Source of the DNA: UBA7446 sp024639165 | GTDB taxonomy: Bacteria > Bacteroidota > Bacteroidia > Flavobacteriales > Flavobacteriaceae | NCBI GenBank assembly: GCA_024639165.1 | Contig: JAHEIX010000001.1 | Coordinates: 1 to 64,000 of the forward strand | Reading direction: 5' to 3' | Length of the DNA stretch: 64,000 nucleotides | In this document: positions 1-9,363 of the stretch, in pieces | Layout: every line of letters begins with the position of its first letter | Numbering within the stretch: position 1 is the stretch's first letter | Notes under the pieces: model-generated | The model's input: only the letters and a program-made list of their open reading frames with translations | Database searches by the model: none | What the model was told of the DNA's origin: nothing | Made by a program: the position numbers and the translations under genes

Positions 1-74
1 GACAGAGTTCGAACCCCAAAAGTGAACGCTATTTTTGGCTCAATCCCGATTTTATCGAAGGAAATCTCAAACAT

Positions 75-111
75 AAAAAAAGGAGAACCAATTCCTGTGA
101 ATCAATTCTCC
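75..111 (-). terminator. Intrinsic terminator after tRNA-Arg
   Basis: On the minus strand a GGAGAA arm (111-106) and a TTCTCC arm (87-82) enclose further G-T and A-U pairs, giving about 13 stacked pairs around a 4-base ACAG loop. Seven T residues (81-75) follow directly. This is the classic shape of a factor-independent terminator, and its position just past the tRNA 3' end fits. Bases 1-74 beyond it hold nothing I can identify. Confidence 0.8.
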
Positions 112-118
112 GATTGCG

Positions 119-192
119 TGACCCAGGGAGGATTCGAACCCCCAACCCTCAGAGCCGAAATCTGATATTCTATCCAGTTGAACTACTGGGCC
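119..192 (-). tRNA. tRNA-Arg, anticodon TCG
   Basis: The minus strand folds into a full cloverleaf of 74 bases. The acceptor arm GGCCCAG pairs with CTGGGTC (one G-T pair), the anticodon stem TCAGA/TCTGA encloses the loop TTTCGGC, and the T arm carries GGTTCGAATCC. Loop positions 34-36 read TCG, which decodes the arginine codon CGA. The discriminator base is A and no CCA is encoded, so the CCA end must be added by nucleotidyltransferase, as is common in Bacteroidota. A terminator follows, and a possible own promoter lies 10 bases upstream inside the gap to the gene yqeY. Confidence 0.95.
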
Positions 193-201
193 AGTGGTTG
201 A

Positions 202-209
202 CAAAAATA
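202..209 (-). promoter_or_regulatory. Possible -7 box for tRNA-Arg
   Basis: The minus strand reads TATTTTTG here, a match to the Bacteroidota -7 element TAnnTTTG, ending about 10 bases before the tRNA 5' end. I see no good TTG at the expected upstream spacing. The tRNA could therefore also be read through from the dcw operon. Confidence 0.4.
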
Positions 210-224
210 CACTTTTGAAGTTTG

Positions 225-671
225 TTAGGATAGCTTTTGCCTAACTATAGCCGAGATGGTTTTTCCATCTGCCTTACCAGCCATCTCTTTGGAAGCCATA
301 CCCATCACCTTGCCCATGTCTTGCATGCCAGTGGCTCCGATCTTGGCAATAATCGCCGTAACTATTTCAGTTATAGCTGATTCATCCAGTTGTTCTGGCA
401 AAAACTGCTCAATAATCTTGATTTGCGACTCTTCTGGCGCTGCTAAGTCTAGACGTCCTTGCTGATGGAAAATTTCTGCGCTGTCTTTTCGCTGTTTTAT
501 CAGCTTCTGCACAAGTTTAATTTCATCGTCTGAAGTAAGTTCTTTCGCACCTGCTTGAGTTTGGGTCATCATGATCGCTGTCTTTATAGCGCGTAAAGAC
601 TCCAAGGCTACTGTATCTTTCGCTTTCATCGCAGCCTTAAGCTGCTCGTTAACATTTTCTTGTAAGCTCAT
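225..671 (-). CDS. yqeY: GatB/YqeY domain protein
   Basis: 148 residues, the normal length for the free-standing YqeY family, which resembles the tail domain of the GatB subunit of tRNA amidotransferase. The family is helical and probably binds tRNA, but its precise role is not settled. The segment ATGMQDMGKVMG (about 113-124) and the C-terminal ADGKTISAIVRQKL are typical of the family. It is the last gene of the dcw transcription unit: one base separates it from the ftsZ stop codon, and the tRNA-Arg gene follows. This position after ftsZ is common in Flavobacteriales, as far as I recall. Confidence 0.9.
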   Translation of the reverse strand: MSLQENVNEQLKAAMKAKDTVALESLRAIKTAIMMTQTQAGAKELTSDDEIKLVQKLIKQRKDSAEIFHQQGRLDLAAPEESQIKIIEQFLPEQLDESAITEIVTAIIAKIGATGMQDMGKVMGMASKEMAGKADGKTISAIVRQKLS

Positions 672-672
672 A

Positions 673-2469
673 TTAATCTACGTTATCGTGTAAAAATGAA
701 TTATTAGTTCTTATTTGGACTTCATTTTGGCTGTCAACACTCAGCGAAGTACGAGAAGCTGCGCCACCATTGTCTGGTTCGCTCAATTCAACTTCTTGAC
801 GCTTATAAGCAGGCTCACGCTCCAAATCCTCAACCCTAGTATTTTGGTTAAAGCGATAGTTAAATTGCTTAAGTTTTTCCTTACGTTCCGCTGTCCTGCT
901 AGCCAAGCCTTCGGCTATGGTGCCATCTACAGGAGAAAAGGATTTTTCTTCTGTTACAGGGGTCTCTATTGTGGTAGATGTAGGCTTACGCATCACAGGT
1001 GTTGGTGCTGGCTCCTCGTCCATTTCCAAAACAAAACGTGTCACCTCTTCCTTTGCACTTGCCACTTGTGGCGCAGGCTCTTCGGCATCCAAATGAAATA
1101 AAACAGCAGGCTCATTTTCTTTTGAAACACCCTCCGCTTGCAAAGGCTGATCGATTGGTGATACTACTTCAGGTGCTGACACAACTTCTTCCGCATCAAC
1201 AACTTCAATCTCATTAACCGCTGGTGTCACATCATGAATCGTGAACGTTGTAGGCTGTGATGCAACAGCTTCAACAGGCGCCGTTACTTCTTCAAACGAA
1301 ACGTCCAAATCACGCAATAACGCTGTGGTTGGTATGATGCTTTCAACGGCTGCTGAAGCAGGTGTTGCTTCATGCGTAGCCTCAGTTTCAAATAATGGAA
1401 TTTGTCCTACCGACAAATCGTGAGTTACTTTCTGTTCATCACCAAGTGAGTGAATGATTTTTTGAGGATCGGCGTGTACAATTTCTTGCTGCATATCTGG
1501 CGCAAAACCAGTGGCTATGATGGTAACCGAAATGGCGTTATCAAGCGTTTCATCCTCGCCTATACCCATAATAATATTGGTGCTATTACCCGCCTCTTTT
1601 TGAATGTATTCATTTATAGCACTAATCTCATCAATGGTCACCTCATCACTGCCAGAAACAATAAGAAGCAATACATTTTTAGCACCCAATATTTTGTTGT
1701 CATTTAGTAGTGGAGAGTCCAAGGCTTGCACTATAGCCTCGTTTGCACGTTGACTGCCAGAAGCAACACCAGAGCCCATAATGGCTGTCCCACTATTTGC
1801 TAAAACGGTTTTAGCGTCTCTAAGGTCAATGTTTTGTGTGTAGTGGTTGGTAATTACTTCTGCTATACCCCTAGACGCATTTGCCAGTACCTCATCGGCC
1901 TTGGCAAACCCTTGCTTAAAGCCCAAATCGCCATAAACCTCGCGCAGTTTGTTGTTGTTGATCACAATAAGTGAATCGACATGTTTACGCAAATTATTTA
2001 ATCCTTGTTGGGCTTGCTCGTTGCGAAGCTTTCCTTCAAATTGAAAAGGCATGGTCACAATGCCAACGGTCAGCACACCCAACTCTTGTGCCAGCTTTGC
2101 AATTACAGGTGCTGCGCCAGTACCCGTACCACCACCCATTCCAGCAGTGATAAAAATCATCTTAGTGTTTACGCTAAGCATGTCTGAAATTTGATCCAAG
2201 CTTTCAACAGCAGACTGTGCTCCCACTTCAGGATCAGCACCTGCCCCAAGCCCTTCAGTTAGCGAAACCCCCAGCTGAACCTTGTTGGGAATCGGGCTAT
2301 TCTCAAGTGCTTGAGCGTCGGTATTGCACACCACAAAATCAACACCGTTGATTCCTTGTTTGTACATATAGTTAAGGGCATTGCTGCCGCCGCCGCCAAC
2401 GCCTATAACCTTAATGACATTGCTCCTGTTCTTGGGTAAATCGAATGTTATGTTGTCAAATGTTTCCAT
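673..2469 (-). CDS. ftsZ: Cell division GTPase FtsZ
   Basis: Tubulin-like GTPase that polymerises into the Z ring at mid-cell. The core shows GGGGSN (25-30), the tubulin signature GGGTGTG (112-118) and the T7 loop NIDLRDAK (213-220) that completes the active site of the next subunit. At 598 residues it is much longer than the roughly 380-residue E. coli protein. The excess lies after about residue 330 as an acidic linker rich in Glu, Pro, Val and Ala, and it ends in the conserved tail NNSFLHDNVD that should bind FtsA. ftsA lies 10 bases upstream. Long linkers are usual in this phylum. Confidence 0.98.
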   Translation of the reverse strand: METFDNITFDLPKNRSNVIKVIGVGGGGSNALNYMYKQGINGVDFVVCNTDAQALENSPIPNKVQLGVSLTEGLGAGADPEVGAQSAVESLDQISDMLSVNTKMIFITAGMGGGTGTGAAPVIAKLAQELGVLTVGIVTMPFQFEGKLRNEQAQQGLNNLRKHVDSLIVINNNKLREVYGDLGFKQGFAKADEVLANASRGIAEVITNHYTQNIDLRDAKTVLANSGTAIMGSGVASGSQRANEAIVQALDSPLLNDNKILGAKNVLLLIVSGSDEVTIDEISAINEYIQKEAGNSTNIIMGIGEDETLDNAISVTIIATGFAPDMQQEIVHADPQKIIHSLGDEQKVTHDLSVGQIPLFETEATHEATPASAAVESIIPTTALLRDLDVSFEEVTAPVEAVASQPTTFTIHDVTPAVNEIEVVDAEEVVSAPEVVSPIDQPLQAEGVSKENEPAVLFHLDAEEPAPQVASAKEEVTRFVLEMDEEPAPTPVMRKPTSTTIETPVTEEKSFSPVDGTIAEGLASRTAERKEKLKQFNYRFNQNTRVEDLEREPAYKRQEVELSEPDNGGAASRTSLSVDSQNEVQIRTNNSFLHDNVD

Positions 2470-2479
2470 AGATAAAAGT

Positions 2480-3787
2480 TTATTCTGCGCTTTCTAAAAA
2501 TATTTTTAACCTTTCTGTAAATCGATCAATAACTGACGTCCGCTTTTGGGGTTTCTCAGGGGGATTTTCATCTCCGTCTTCGGTTTCGTCTGTTGTTGTG
2601 CTATCCTCCGCATCAAGTGACGCCAATTGCGTTTCTGCGGCATTCATGACCAATCCAACTGCTGTTGCAAAAAGCGGACTTGCAGTTGCCTTGTCCGTAT
2701 CACCTGCTAAATGTTCGTTGGGATAGCCAATACGTGTATCCATACCTGTGATATATTCCACCAATTGCTTGAGGTGTTTGAGTTGACTTCCACCACCAGT
2801 AAGGACAATGCCCGCTATTAGTTTCTTCTTCTGCTCCTCGTGTCCGTAATTCTTGATTTCAGCATAGACCTGCTCAATAATTTCTGTAACACGAGCATGA
2901 ATAATTTTAGACAAGTTTTTGAGTGTGATTTCTTTGGGATCTCTGCCACGTAATCCAGGGATAGAAACAATCTCATTGTCTTTATTTTCGCCTGGCCATG
3001 CAGACCCAAACTTAATCTTAAGCAGCTCCGCCTGCTTTTCAATAATGGAACAGCCCTCTTTTATATCTTCTGTTATGACATTACCACCAAACGGAATAAC
3101 AGCGGTGTGCCTAATAATTCCATCTTTAAATATGGCCAAATCCGTAGTGCCGCCACCAATGTCAATCAGGGCTACGCCAGCCTCTTTTTCTTCTTGGCTT
3201 AATACTGCATCTGCCGAAGCTAGTGGCTCCAGTGTAATGCCACCAAAGTCGAGTCCTGCAGACTTTACACAACGAGCAATATTACGAATGGAAGATACTT
3301 GACCTACTACAACGTGAAAGTTGGCCTCTAACCTACCGCCATACATGCCAATGGGCTCCTTGATTTCGGCCTGTCCATCCACTTTATACTCTTGTGGAAG
3401 TACGTGAATAATCTCCTCGCCTGGAAGCATGACAAGTTTAAATACCTGATTCTTTAGACGTTCTATGTCTGCCTCATCAATTACCTCATCTGCATTCGTA
3501 CGGGTGATGTAATCGCTGTGGTGCAAACTGCGAATATGTTGCCCTGCTATTCCCACTACTACACTGGTAATTTTCTTGCCAGATATGGCTTCTGCTTCTT
3601 GCGCAGCTGCCTGTATGGATTGAATGGTCTGGGTTATGTTATTTACGACACCTCGGTGTACGCCTTGACTTTTAGATTTTCCGACCCCAACTATCTCGAG
3701 TTTTCCGTACTCATTTTTGGTGCCTAACATGGCCACTATTTTAGTGGTTCCAATATCTAATCCAACTGCTAATTGTTCTTGTTCCAT
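2480..3787 (-). CDS. ftsA: Cell division protein FtsA
   Basis: Actin-like ATPase that tethers FtsZ to the membrane and recruits later division proteins. The phosphate-1 motif GLDIGTTKIV starts at residue 9 and the phosphate-2 motif DIGGGTTDLAIF lies near 210. The SHS2-type 1C domain that marks FtsA sits between them. The protein is 435 residues. After about 390 there is an acidic, charged insert, and the last residues (IDRFTERLKIFLE) look like the usual amphipathic membrane-targeting helix. It sits between ftsQ (6 bases) and ftsZ (10 bases) in the dcw order. Confidence 0.97.
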   Translation of the reverse strand: MEQEQLAVGLDIGTTKIVAMLGTKNEYGKLEIVGVGKSKSQGVHRGVVNNITQTIQSIQAAAQEAEAISGKKITSVVVGIAGQHIRSLHHSDYITRTNADEVIDEADIERLKNQVFKLVMLPGEEIIHVLPQEYKVDGQAEIKEPIGMYGGRLEANFHVVVGQVSSIRNIARCVKSAGLDFGGITLEPLASADAVLSQEEKEAGVALIDIGGGTTDLAIFKDGIIRHTAVIPFGGNVITEDIKEGCSIIEKQAELLKIKFGSAWPGENKDNEIVSIPGLRGRDPKEITLKNLSKIIHARVTEIIEQVYAEIKNYGHEEQKKKLIAGIVLTGGGSQLKHLKQLVEYITGMDTRIGYPNEHLAGDTDKATASPLFATAVGLVMNAAETQLASLDAEDSTTTDETEDGDENPPEKPQKRTSVIDRFTERLKIFLESAE

Positions 3788-3793
3788 ATCAAA

Positions 3794-4498
3794 TTATTTT
3801 GAACAAACTACTTGTCCGTGAAACGAAAGATTTACTGTTTTATAGGTTTTTAATACTGTGCTGTCCTGCATTTTTGCATAGAAAGCTTTGTAATTTTTAA
3901 TTTTTTCATGCAGTTGATCGGGTGTGCCGAGAACAATGGAATACTCTTGGTGACGAGGCTCAACAATTAAGCCCTCGGACATCCACTCATAAGCAACAAT
4001 GTGGTCAGCCATAAAGCTGTCTTTTGACATTTGTCGAACTACATCAACTAGCGCATGGCGCTGCTCCAAAGTGGGGTTACCGTAAACAAACGGTACTTGA
4101 ACCGATTTAAAAGCAGACAACGGGAAGGGTTCTCCGCGATTATCAACATAATAACTACTATCACTCTGTATGCGCACTATTGGTATTTTGGTTGTAACGT
4201 GAACGCCTACGCCTCCATCAACAGAAACATAGCTCTGGGCATCTTCAACCCAAGCGTTTTGGTTAAGTGTTTGTTCAATGTTTCTCAAATTTAGACCACT
4301 TTTAAAAGCAGACACACTATCGCTTAAAGCAAGTGTCAACAATTTATTAACGGAGTCTTTTGGTATCCAAATTGGACGGTCATCTTCCCAAGAAACATAC
4401 TGCAAGGTCACTGCGCGTTTTTGATTGCGCTGGTGCATAACTACGCCAAGAATAACCGTAAGCACAAGCAACGATATGGAAATAATCATCTTATGCAT
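3794..4498 (-). CDS. ftsQ: Cell division protein FtsQ
   Basis: Bitopic membrane protein of the divisome, placed by synteny between murC and ftsA. I set the start at the ATG at 4498 (MHKMIIS), 8 bases inside murC, giving 234 residues. A start at 4546 is open but would overlap murC by 56 bases. One membrane helix lies at about 4-21, followed by a periplasmic region that should hold the POTRA and beta domains. Sequence similarity to proteobacterial FtsQ is weak, as is normal for the phylum, so the call rests on size, topology and position. Confidence 0.85.
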   Translation of the reverse strand: MHKMIISISLLVLTVILGVVMHQRNQKRAVTLQYVSWEDDRPIWIPKDSVNKLLTLALSDSVSAFKSGLNLRNIEQTLNQNAWVEDAQSYVSVDGGVGVHVTTKIPIVRIQSDSSYYVDNRGEPFPLSAFKSVQVPFVYGNPTLEQRHALVDVVRQMSKDSFMADHIVAYEWMSEGLIVEPRHQEYSIVLGTPDQLHEKIKNYKAFYAKMQDSTVLKTYKTVNLSFHGQVVCSK

Positions 4499-5828
4499 CC
4501 TGTTGGTTTTTAAGTATTTGCATGACTGCTGGCACTTCAAAAGCAATGTCTCCAGCGCCCATTATGGCGACAACCGTAGCCGAAGATTTCGCTATCATTT
4601 CTGGCAGCATTCCCTTGTTTACCAACTGGGTTGCACCATGATCAGCATCTATCAATAATGCACTTGTAATACCCTCCATCGGCAGCTCGCGAGCAGGGTA
4701 AATGTCCAAAAGCAACACCAGATCAAAGCGTGCAAGGGCCTGTTTAAACCCTGCTGCGAAGTCTCGTGTGCGCGAAAACAAATGCGGCTGGAACACACCT
4801 AGCTTGATTTGATCGGGATAAAAGGCTTCGAGCGCATCGGCTACAGCATTTATCTCTGTTGGGTGGTGAGCGTAATCATCAACCACTACTTTAGGCGCAG
4901 TTAGCCTGATGCTAAACCTGCGATCAACCCCCTTAAACGTTGATAATCCCACTTTGAGTTGGGTGGGTTCACAGCCTGCCTCCAATGCCAATGCCAATGC
5001 AGCAGCTGCGTTCATCACATTGTGCGCTCCTGGGTAGGGCAAGGCAATATTAGAAATACGAACCGTTGGTGTAACAAAATCAAATACATAGCTGCCTTCG
5101 GCTATGCGCAAATTATGTACGCTATGTGTACCTACCTCTATACCAAAAGTATTGCCTTCAACGGCTAAGCCATTGGCAATAAAGCGCTTTTCAGCAGGTA
5201 CTTTCTGTGCAAAATCATCAAAGGTTTTGGATAGTTCGCTTGCAGTACCATAAATATCCAAATGATCCGCATCCATTGAAGTCAAGGCTAAGGCTGTGGG
5301 GTTCAAATGCATAAAAGATCTGTCAAATTCATCGGCTTCTACCACCATAAAATCATCGCCTTCAAGTAAGAAATTGCTATCAATATTGGCTGCAATGCCT
5401 CCTAAAAATGCTGTAATCTTTTTACCACATGAGCGCAGCAAATGCGTAAGCAATGCAGAAGTTGTTGTTTTTCCATGAGTACCTGCCACTGCCAAGCAAG
5501 GCATGGTGTGGCTAATCTCCCCGATCACTGCTGCTCGTTTTTCTAGCACAAAACCTTTTTCCTTAAAATATGTGAGCAATGGCGAACTAGCAGGGATGGC
5601 TGGCGTGTAAACAACCTTAGTGTTTTTGGGGTCTCTAAACAATGTTGGAATAGCAGTTGGTGCATCCACATCACTAATATGCGCACCTAGAGACACTAGC
5701 CTTTGCGTAAGTGGTGTAAGTACACGATCATAGCCCGCCACAGCATGTCCTTGGGACAAGAAGTACTGCGCCACCCCCGACATTCCTATGCCGCCAATAC
5801 CCACAAAAAATATTGCTGCTTTATTCAT
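4491..5828 (-). CDS. murC: UDP-MurNAc-L-alanine ligase MurC
   Basis: ATP-dependent ligase that adds L-alanine to UDP-N-acetylmuramate, the first peptide step of cytoplasmic wall-precursor synthesis. An N-terminal Rossmann-like domain begins FFVGIGGIGMSG (7-18), the ATP-binding loop GTHGKTT is at 116-122, and the C-terminal Mur ligase domain contains VVDDYAHHPTEI. The length of 445 is normal. It overlaps murG by 8 bases and ftsQ by 8, indicating translational coupling. Confidence 0.97.
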   Translation of the reverse strand: MNKAAIFFVGIGGIGMSGVAQYFLSQGHAVAGYDRVLTPLTQRLVSLGAHISDVDAPTAIPTLFRDPKNTKVVYTPAIPASSPLLTYFKEKGFVLEKRAAVIGEISHTMPCLAVAGTHGKTTTSALLTHLLRSCGKKITAFLGGIAANIDSNFLLEGDDFMVVEADEFDRSFMHLNPTALALTSMDADHLDIYGTASELSKTFDDFAQKVPAEKRFIANGLAVEGNTFGIEVGTHSVHNLRIAEGSYVFDFVTPTVRISNIALPYPGAHNVMNAAAALALALEAGCEPTQLKVGLSTFKGVDRRFSIRLTAPKVVVDDYAHHPTEINAVADALEAFYPDQIKLGVFQPHLFSRTRDFAAGFKQALARFDLVLLLDIYPARELPMEGITSALLIDADHGATQLVNKGMLPEMIAKSSATVVAIMGAGDIAFEVPAVMQILKNQQDA

Positions 5829-6909
5829 GGGTGAGAAGTTTGGTTAGCCTGCTCATAATTTCTTTGGTTGCAGCTGGATGTGCAAAGCCTTTGATGTTTT
5901 TGCCAAGTTTGGCACGCAAAGCCGCATCCATAATCAAAGACCTAAGTCCTTTCCAAAACTGTGTGTCTGCATCACGCTCCGCGACCAACAAGGCCGCCTC
6001 TTTATCGGCTAATGCTTGCGCATTTTTTTCTTGATGATTTTCAGCAACATTGGGCGAAGGAATAAAGAGGGTTGGTTTGCCCATAAGGCAGAGTTCTGAA
6101 ATGGCCAATGCCCCTGCCCTGGATACTACTATATCTGCCAAAGCATAAGCCGCAGGCATATGATCAATAAATGGCATCACATGAATGTTGGCTGATGCGT
6201 AATGTTGATATTCTTCAGCGTACAAATGTCCACATTGCCATATAAGCTGAATGTTGAGTTGTTGTATATCATCCAAGTGTTGATGGACAAGTTGGTTTAT
6301 TCTTCTTGCGCCCAAACTTCCACCCAATACCATGAGGGTTTGTTGGTCTGCTGCAACACCTAGAATTTCAGCAGCAGCGGCCTTACTTAGGTTTTGCTTT
6401 AAGGCAGCTCTAACGGGATTTCCCGTCACCACAATTTTACTTTTTGGGAAAAACTTACTTGCAGCCTCACTTCCCAAACAAATAACATCAACACGTGTGG
6501 CGAGCTGTTTGTTTGTAATGCCCGGAAATGCATTTTGTTCTTGAATTAGCGAAGGCGTTTTGAACATGGACGCCACAAAAAGCAAAGGTCCACTGGCAAA
6601 GCCACCAGTACCTACAACTACAGAAGGCCGGAAACGCAAAACAATCGCCAAAGACTGTAGTAAACTCCATACGAGCTTCATGGGAAACAAGATATTCCGC
6701 AGCATATTTTTTCTGTCAAATCCAGAAATCCACAACCCTTTGATTTGATAACCTGCCTTAGGAACACGTTGCATTTCCATGCGGTTGCTTGCCCCAACGA
6801 ATAGTATAGCTGCTTGTGGGTATTGCGCTTTAAAGGCATCTGCAATAGCCAAGGCTGGGAAAATATGCCCCCCTGTTCCACCACCAGAAATAATCAATCT
6901 AGGCTTCAT
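5821..6909 (-). CDS. murG: Lipid II synthase MurG
   Basis: GT28-family transferase that adds GlcNAc to lipid I on the inner face of the membrane, making lipid II. The N-terminal glycine loop SGGGTGGHIFPALA (8-21) and the C-terminal donor-site segment (about 265-290, SRAGALAISELCLMGKP) are characteristic. Length 362 is normal. It overlaps ftsW by 11 bases and murC by 8, so the flippase-like SEDS protein and the lipid II synthase are made from coupled reading frames. Confidence 0.97.
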   Translation of the reverse strand: MKPRLIISGGGTGGHIFPALAIADAFKAQYPQAAILFVGASNRMEMQRVPKAGYQIKGLWISGFDRKNMLRNILFPMKLVWSLLQSLAIVLRFRPSVVVGTGGFASGPLLFVASMFKTPSLIQEQNAFPGITNKQLATRVDVICLGSEAASKFFPKSKIVVTGNPVRAALKQNLSKAAAAEILGVAADQQTLMVLGGSLGARRINQLVHQHLDDIQQLNIQLIWQCGHLYAEEYQHYASANIHVMPFIDHMPAAYALADIVVSRAGALAISELCLMGKPTLFIPSPNVAENHQEKNAQALADKEAALLVAERDADTQFWKGLRSLIMDAALRAKLGKNIKGFAHPAATKEIMSRLTKLLTHE

Positions 6910-8083
6910 GGCTTAATTCGGCTAAAGGGTTAGACATATTCGCGTTTGTAGTAGTGGGCTGGTTTGCACTTACGCTTAAAACAACACCAAGCGCCAAAAA
7001 GGTCATCCACAAAGAGGTACCACCACTACTTATGAGTGGCAAAGGTTGCCCCGTAACAGGGAGTAATGTTACAGCCACGCCCATATTGATAAAGGCTTGT
7101 GTGACTATGGGCAATCCCATAGCCAAGATAAGCAGCTTACCAAAGAAGCTTTCAGATTTGTTTGCATTAATTAAAATTCGGAACAGTAACAACATAAATA
7201 AGAACAACAAGGATATGGCACCTAGCATCCCATATTCTTCCGCAATGATGGCATAGATAAAATCGGAAGTGCTCTGTGGCAGTGCATTCTTCATCATACT
7301 CTTTCCTGCGCCAATGCCTACATAACCTCCAACGGCTACTGCTGCTTTGGCACGTTCAATTTGATAGTCGGTATTGTCATCCCCTTGACCGGTAAAACTC
7401 TCCACACGGCTCATCCACGTATCTACGCGGTTTGGAAAGGCATCTGGATAAGCTTTTGCAAGAAGAATAAAGAGTGTCAAGAAAAGAACCGCAGCTCCAA
7501 GCAACGCAGTGAGATATTTTAAAGGATAGCCTCCTAAAAATGCCACAACAGTTACCATAAACAATATAAGCAAAGCAGTTGAAAGGTTTGCGGGTAAAAT
7601 CAACCCAACAACCAGCAAAACTGGAACCCAAAAAGGCAAAAAGCTTTCAGTAAATCCAATTTTATCTTCTTTTTTATTGGCAAAATAATCTGCTGCATAA
7701 GCCAATAAAACCACCATGGCTAAGGTGGAAGTCTGGAATGACATGCCTATAACTGGAATGTTAAGCCACCGGCTGGCATTAGCACCGTCTATGGTAGTGC
7801 CTTGAAAAGCTGTGAGTAGCAACAAAACAACTACTACGGGAATACCCAATTTAGCCAAACCAGAAAAATATTTAAATGGAATAAGGTGAACGGCATACAT
7901 GATGACCCAGCCCACACAAACAATAGCAACGTGCTTTAATAAATATCCAAATACAGAACCAGAACCCACTACATAGACCAAGTTTGAACTTGCGCTATAT
8001 ACAGGAAGAAAAGAAAAAATAGATAGTAACACCACTATTCCCCAAATAGATTTATCTCCCAATAAGTACTGACTGATTTTCAC
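6899..8083 (-). CDS. ftsW: SEDS glycosyltransferase FtsW
   Basis: Polytopic SEDS-family protein that polymerises lipid II at the septum together with the class B penicillin-binding protein FtsI encoded in the same cluster. The 394 residues contain about ten hydrophobic segments. The signature stretch LPQSTSDFIYAIIAEEYG and the late LPLISSGGTSLW motif near the C-terminus are SEDS hallmarks. Position between murD and murG argues for FtsW rather than the elongation paralogue RodA. Confidence 0.95.
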   Translation of the reverse strand: MKISQYLLGDKSIWGIVVLLSIFSFLPVYSASSNLVYVVGSGSVFGYLLKHVAIVCVGWVIMYAVHLIPFKYFSGLAKLGIPVVVVLLLLTAFQGTTIDGANASRWLNIPVIGMSFQTSTLAMVVLLAYAADYFANKKEDKIGFTESFLPFWVPVLLVVGLILPANLSTALLILFMVTVVAFLGGYPLKYLTALLGAAVLFLTLFILLAKAYPDAFPNRVDTWMSRVESFTGQGDDNTDYQIERAKAAVAVGGYVGIGAGKSMMKNALPQSTSDFIYAIIAEEYGMLGAISLLFLFMLLLFRILINANKSESFFGKLLILAMGLPIVTQAFINMGVAVTLLPVTGQPLPLISSGGTSLWMTFLALGVVLSVSANQPTTTNANMSNPLAELSHEA

Positions 8084-8085
8084 GT

Positions 8086-9363
8086 TTATAATTTTCTTAC
8101 TGCTCCTTTAAATTGATTTCCTCTGTCTTCATAGTTTTCAAATAAGTCAAAGCTTGCGCAGGCAGGCGACAACAAGACCGCATCTCCATGGGTAGACAAG
8201 TCGTAAGAAGCCTTGACAGCATCATTCATGTTTTTTGCCTCTACAAGTACCTTAACCACAGGGGAGAAAATGTCAATTATTTTCTGGTTGTCCACGCCTA
8301 AACAAATGATGGCTTTTACTTTTTCATGTACCAATGGCAACAGGCTTGAGTAGTCATTGCCCTTGTCAACACCTCCAACAATCCAGATGGTTGGTTTGGA
8401 CATGCTTTCAAGCGCATAAAAAGTAGCATTAACATTGGTTGCTTTTGAATCATTGATATAGGCTACATTGAGGATGTTCACCACATGCTCCAAACGGTGG
8501 GCTGCACCTTGAAAGGTTTGAAGACTAGCCTGAATATCTTGATTACTCAATTGGAATAATTGCGCAATGGTGGCTGCAGCCATGGCATTTTTGGCATTAT
8601 GCCGGCCAAGCAAAGAAGGGTTATCAATTGTAAACATAGCGTTGTTGTTAGCGTTATTATAAGGGTACTGCTGAGCTTTAATATTAAATTGAGCGATACC
8701 CGCAGTAATATTTTCATCATCTGCCTCATAGAGGAAATGATCTTCTTCTGTCTGGTTTTTTGTGATATTAAACTTGGTAGCGCAGTAGTCTTTAAAAGAG
8801 TTTTCATAACGATCCAAGTGATCTGGACTTAAATTTGTAATTACCGCAATATGAGGGTGGAATTTTTTGATATGCTCAAGCTGAAAACTGCTTATTTCCA
8901 AAACATAAACATCGTGCTTGTCTTGCAAAAGTGCTTGAGCAAAACTATTGCCAATATTCCCTGCCAAGCCAGCATCAATTCCGCTATCAGAAAGCAAGTG
9001 ATGCGTGAGCATTGCTGTGGTTGTTTTGCCATTGCTCCCCGTAATACCTATTAACGTAGCGTCGGTGTAACTACTCGCAAATTCAATTTCAGAAACCAAA
9101 GGGATTTCAGCAGCTTCAATGTCCTTAATTACAGCAACCGTATTGGGAATGCCTGGACTTTTAACCACTAGTTCAGCTTTAAGAATTTCGCGCATATTAT
9201 GACCGCCCTCTTCAAAGCGAACACCATTGGTTTCAAATGCTTTCTTAGCCGCAGCAGTAAGCATACCAGCATCAGAAACAAAAACATCCCAATTGTTGTG
9301 TTTTGCCAAGGCTGCAGCCCCAATTCCACTCTCTCCACCACCAAGTACTACTAGCTTCTTCAT
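8086..9363 (-). CDS. murD: UDP-MurNAc-L-Ala-D-glutamate ligase MurD
   Basis: Adds D-glutamate to UDP-MurNAc-L-Ala. The ATP loop GSNGKTTT is at 109-116, preceded by an N-terminal UDP-binding domain starting VVLGGGESGIGAA. The C-terminal domain carries the SPACASFDLFENYEDRG segment typical of MurD. Length 425 is slightly short but normal. The start codon shares its A with the stop of mraY, and 2 bases separate murD from ftsW. Confidence 0.97.
   Translation of the reverse strand: MKKLVVLGGGESGIGAAALAKHNNWDVFVSDAGMLTAAAKKAFETNGVRFEEGGHNMREILKAELVVKSPGIPNTVAVIKDIEAAEIPLVSEIEFASSYTDATLIGITGSNGKTTTAMLTHHLLSDSGIDAGLAGNIGNSFAQALLQDKHDVYVLEISSFQLEHIKKFHPHIAVITNLSPDHLDRYENSFKDYCATKFNITKNQTEEDHFLYEADDENITAGIAQFNIKAQQYPYNNANNNAMFTIDNPSLLGRHNAKNAMAAATIAQLFQLSNQDIQASLQTFQGAAHRLEHVVNILNVAYINDSKATNVNATFYALESMSKPTIWIVGGVDKGNDYSSLLPLVHEKVKAIICLGVDNQKIIDIFSPVVKVLVEAKNMNDAVKASYDLSTHGDAVLLSPACASFDLFENYEDRGNQFKGAVRKL

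Noticed and set aside
1..17. GAGTTCGAACCCC at the left edge, resembling a tRNA T arm or an integrase attachment remnant
   Set aside because: Neither strand gives a paired T stem (at best one or two pairs), no acceptor arm or integrase is nearby, and the match is only about 12 bases.
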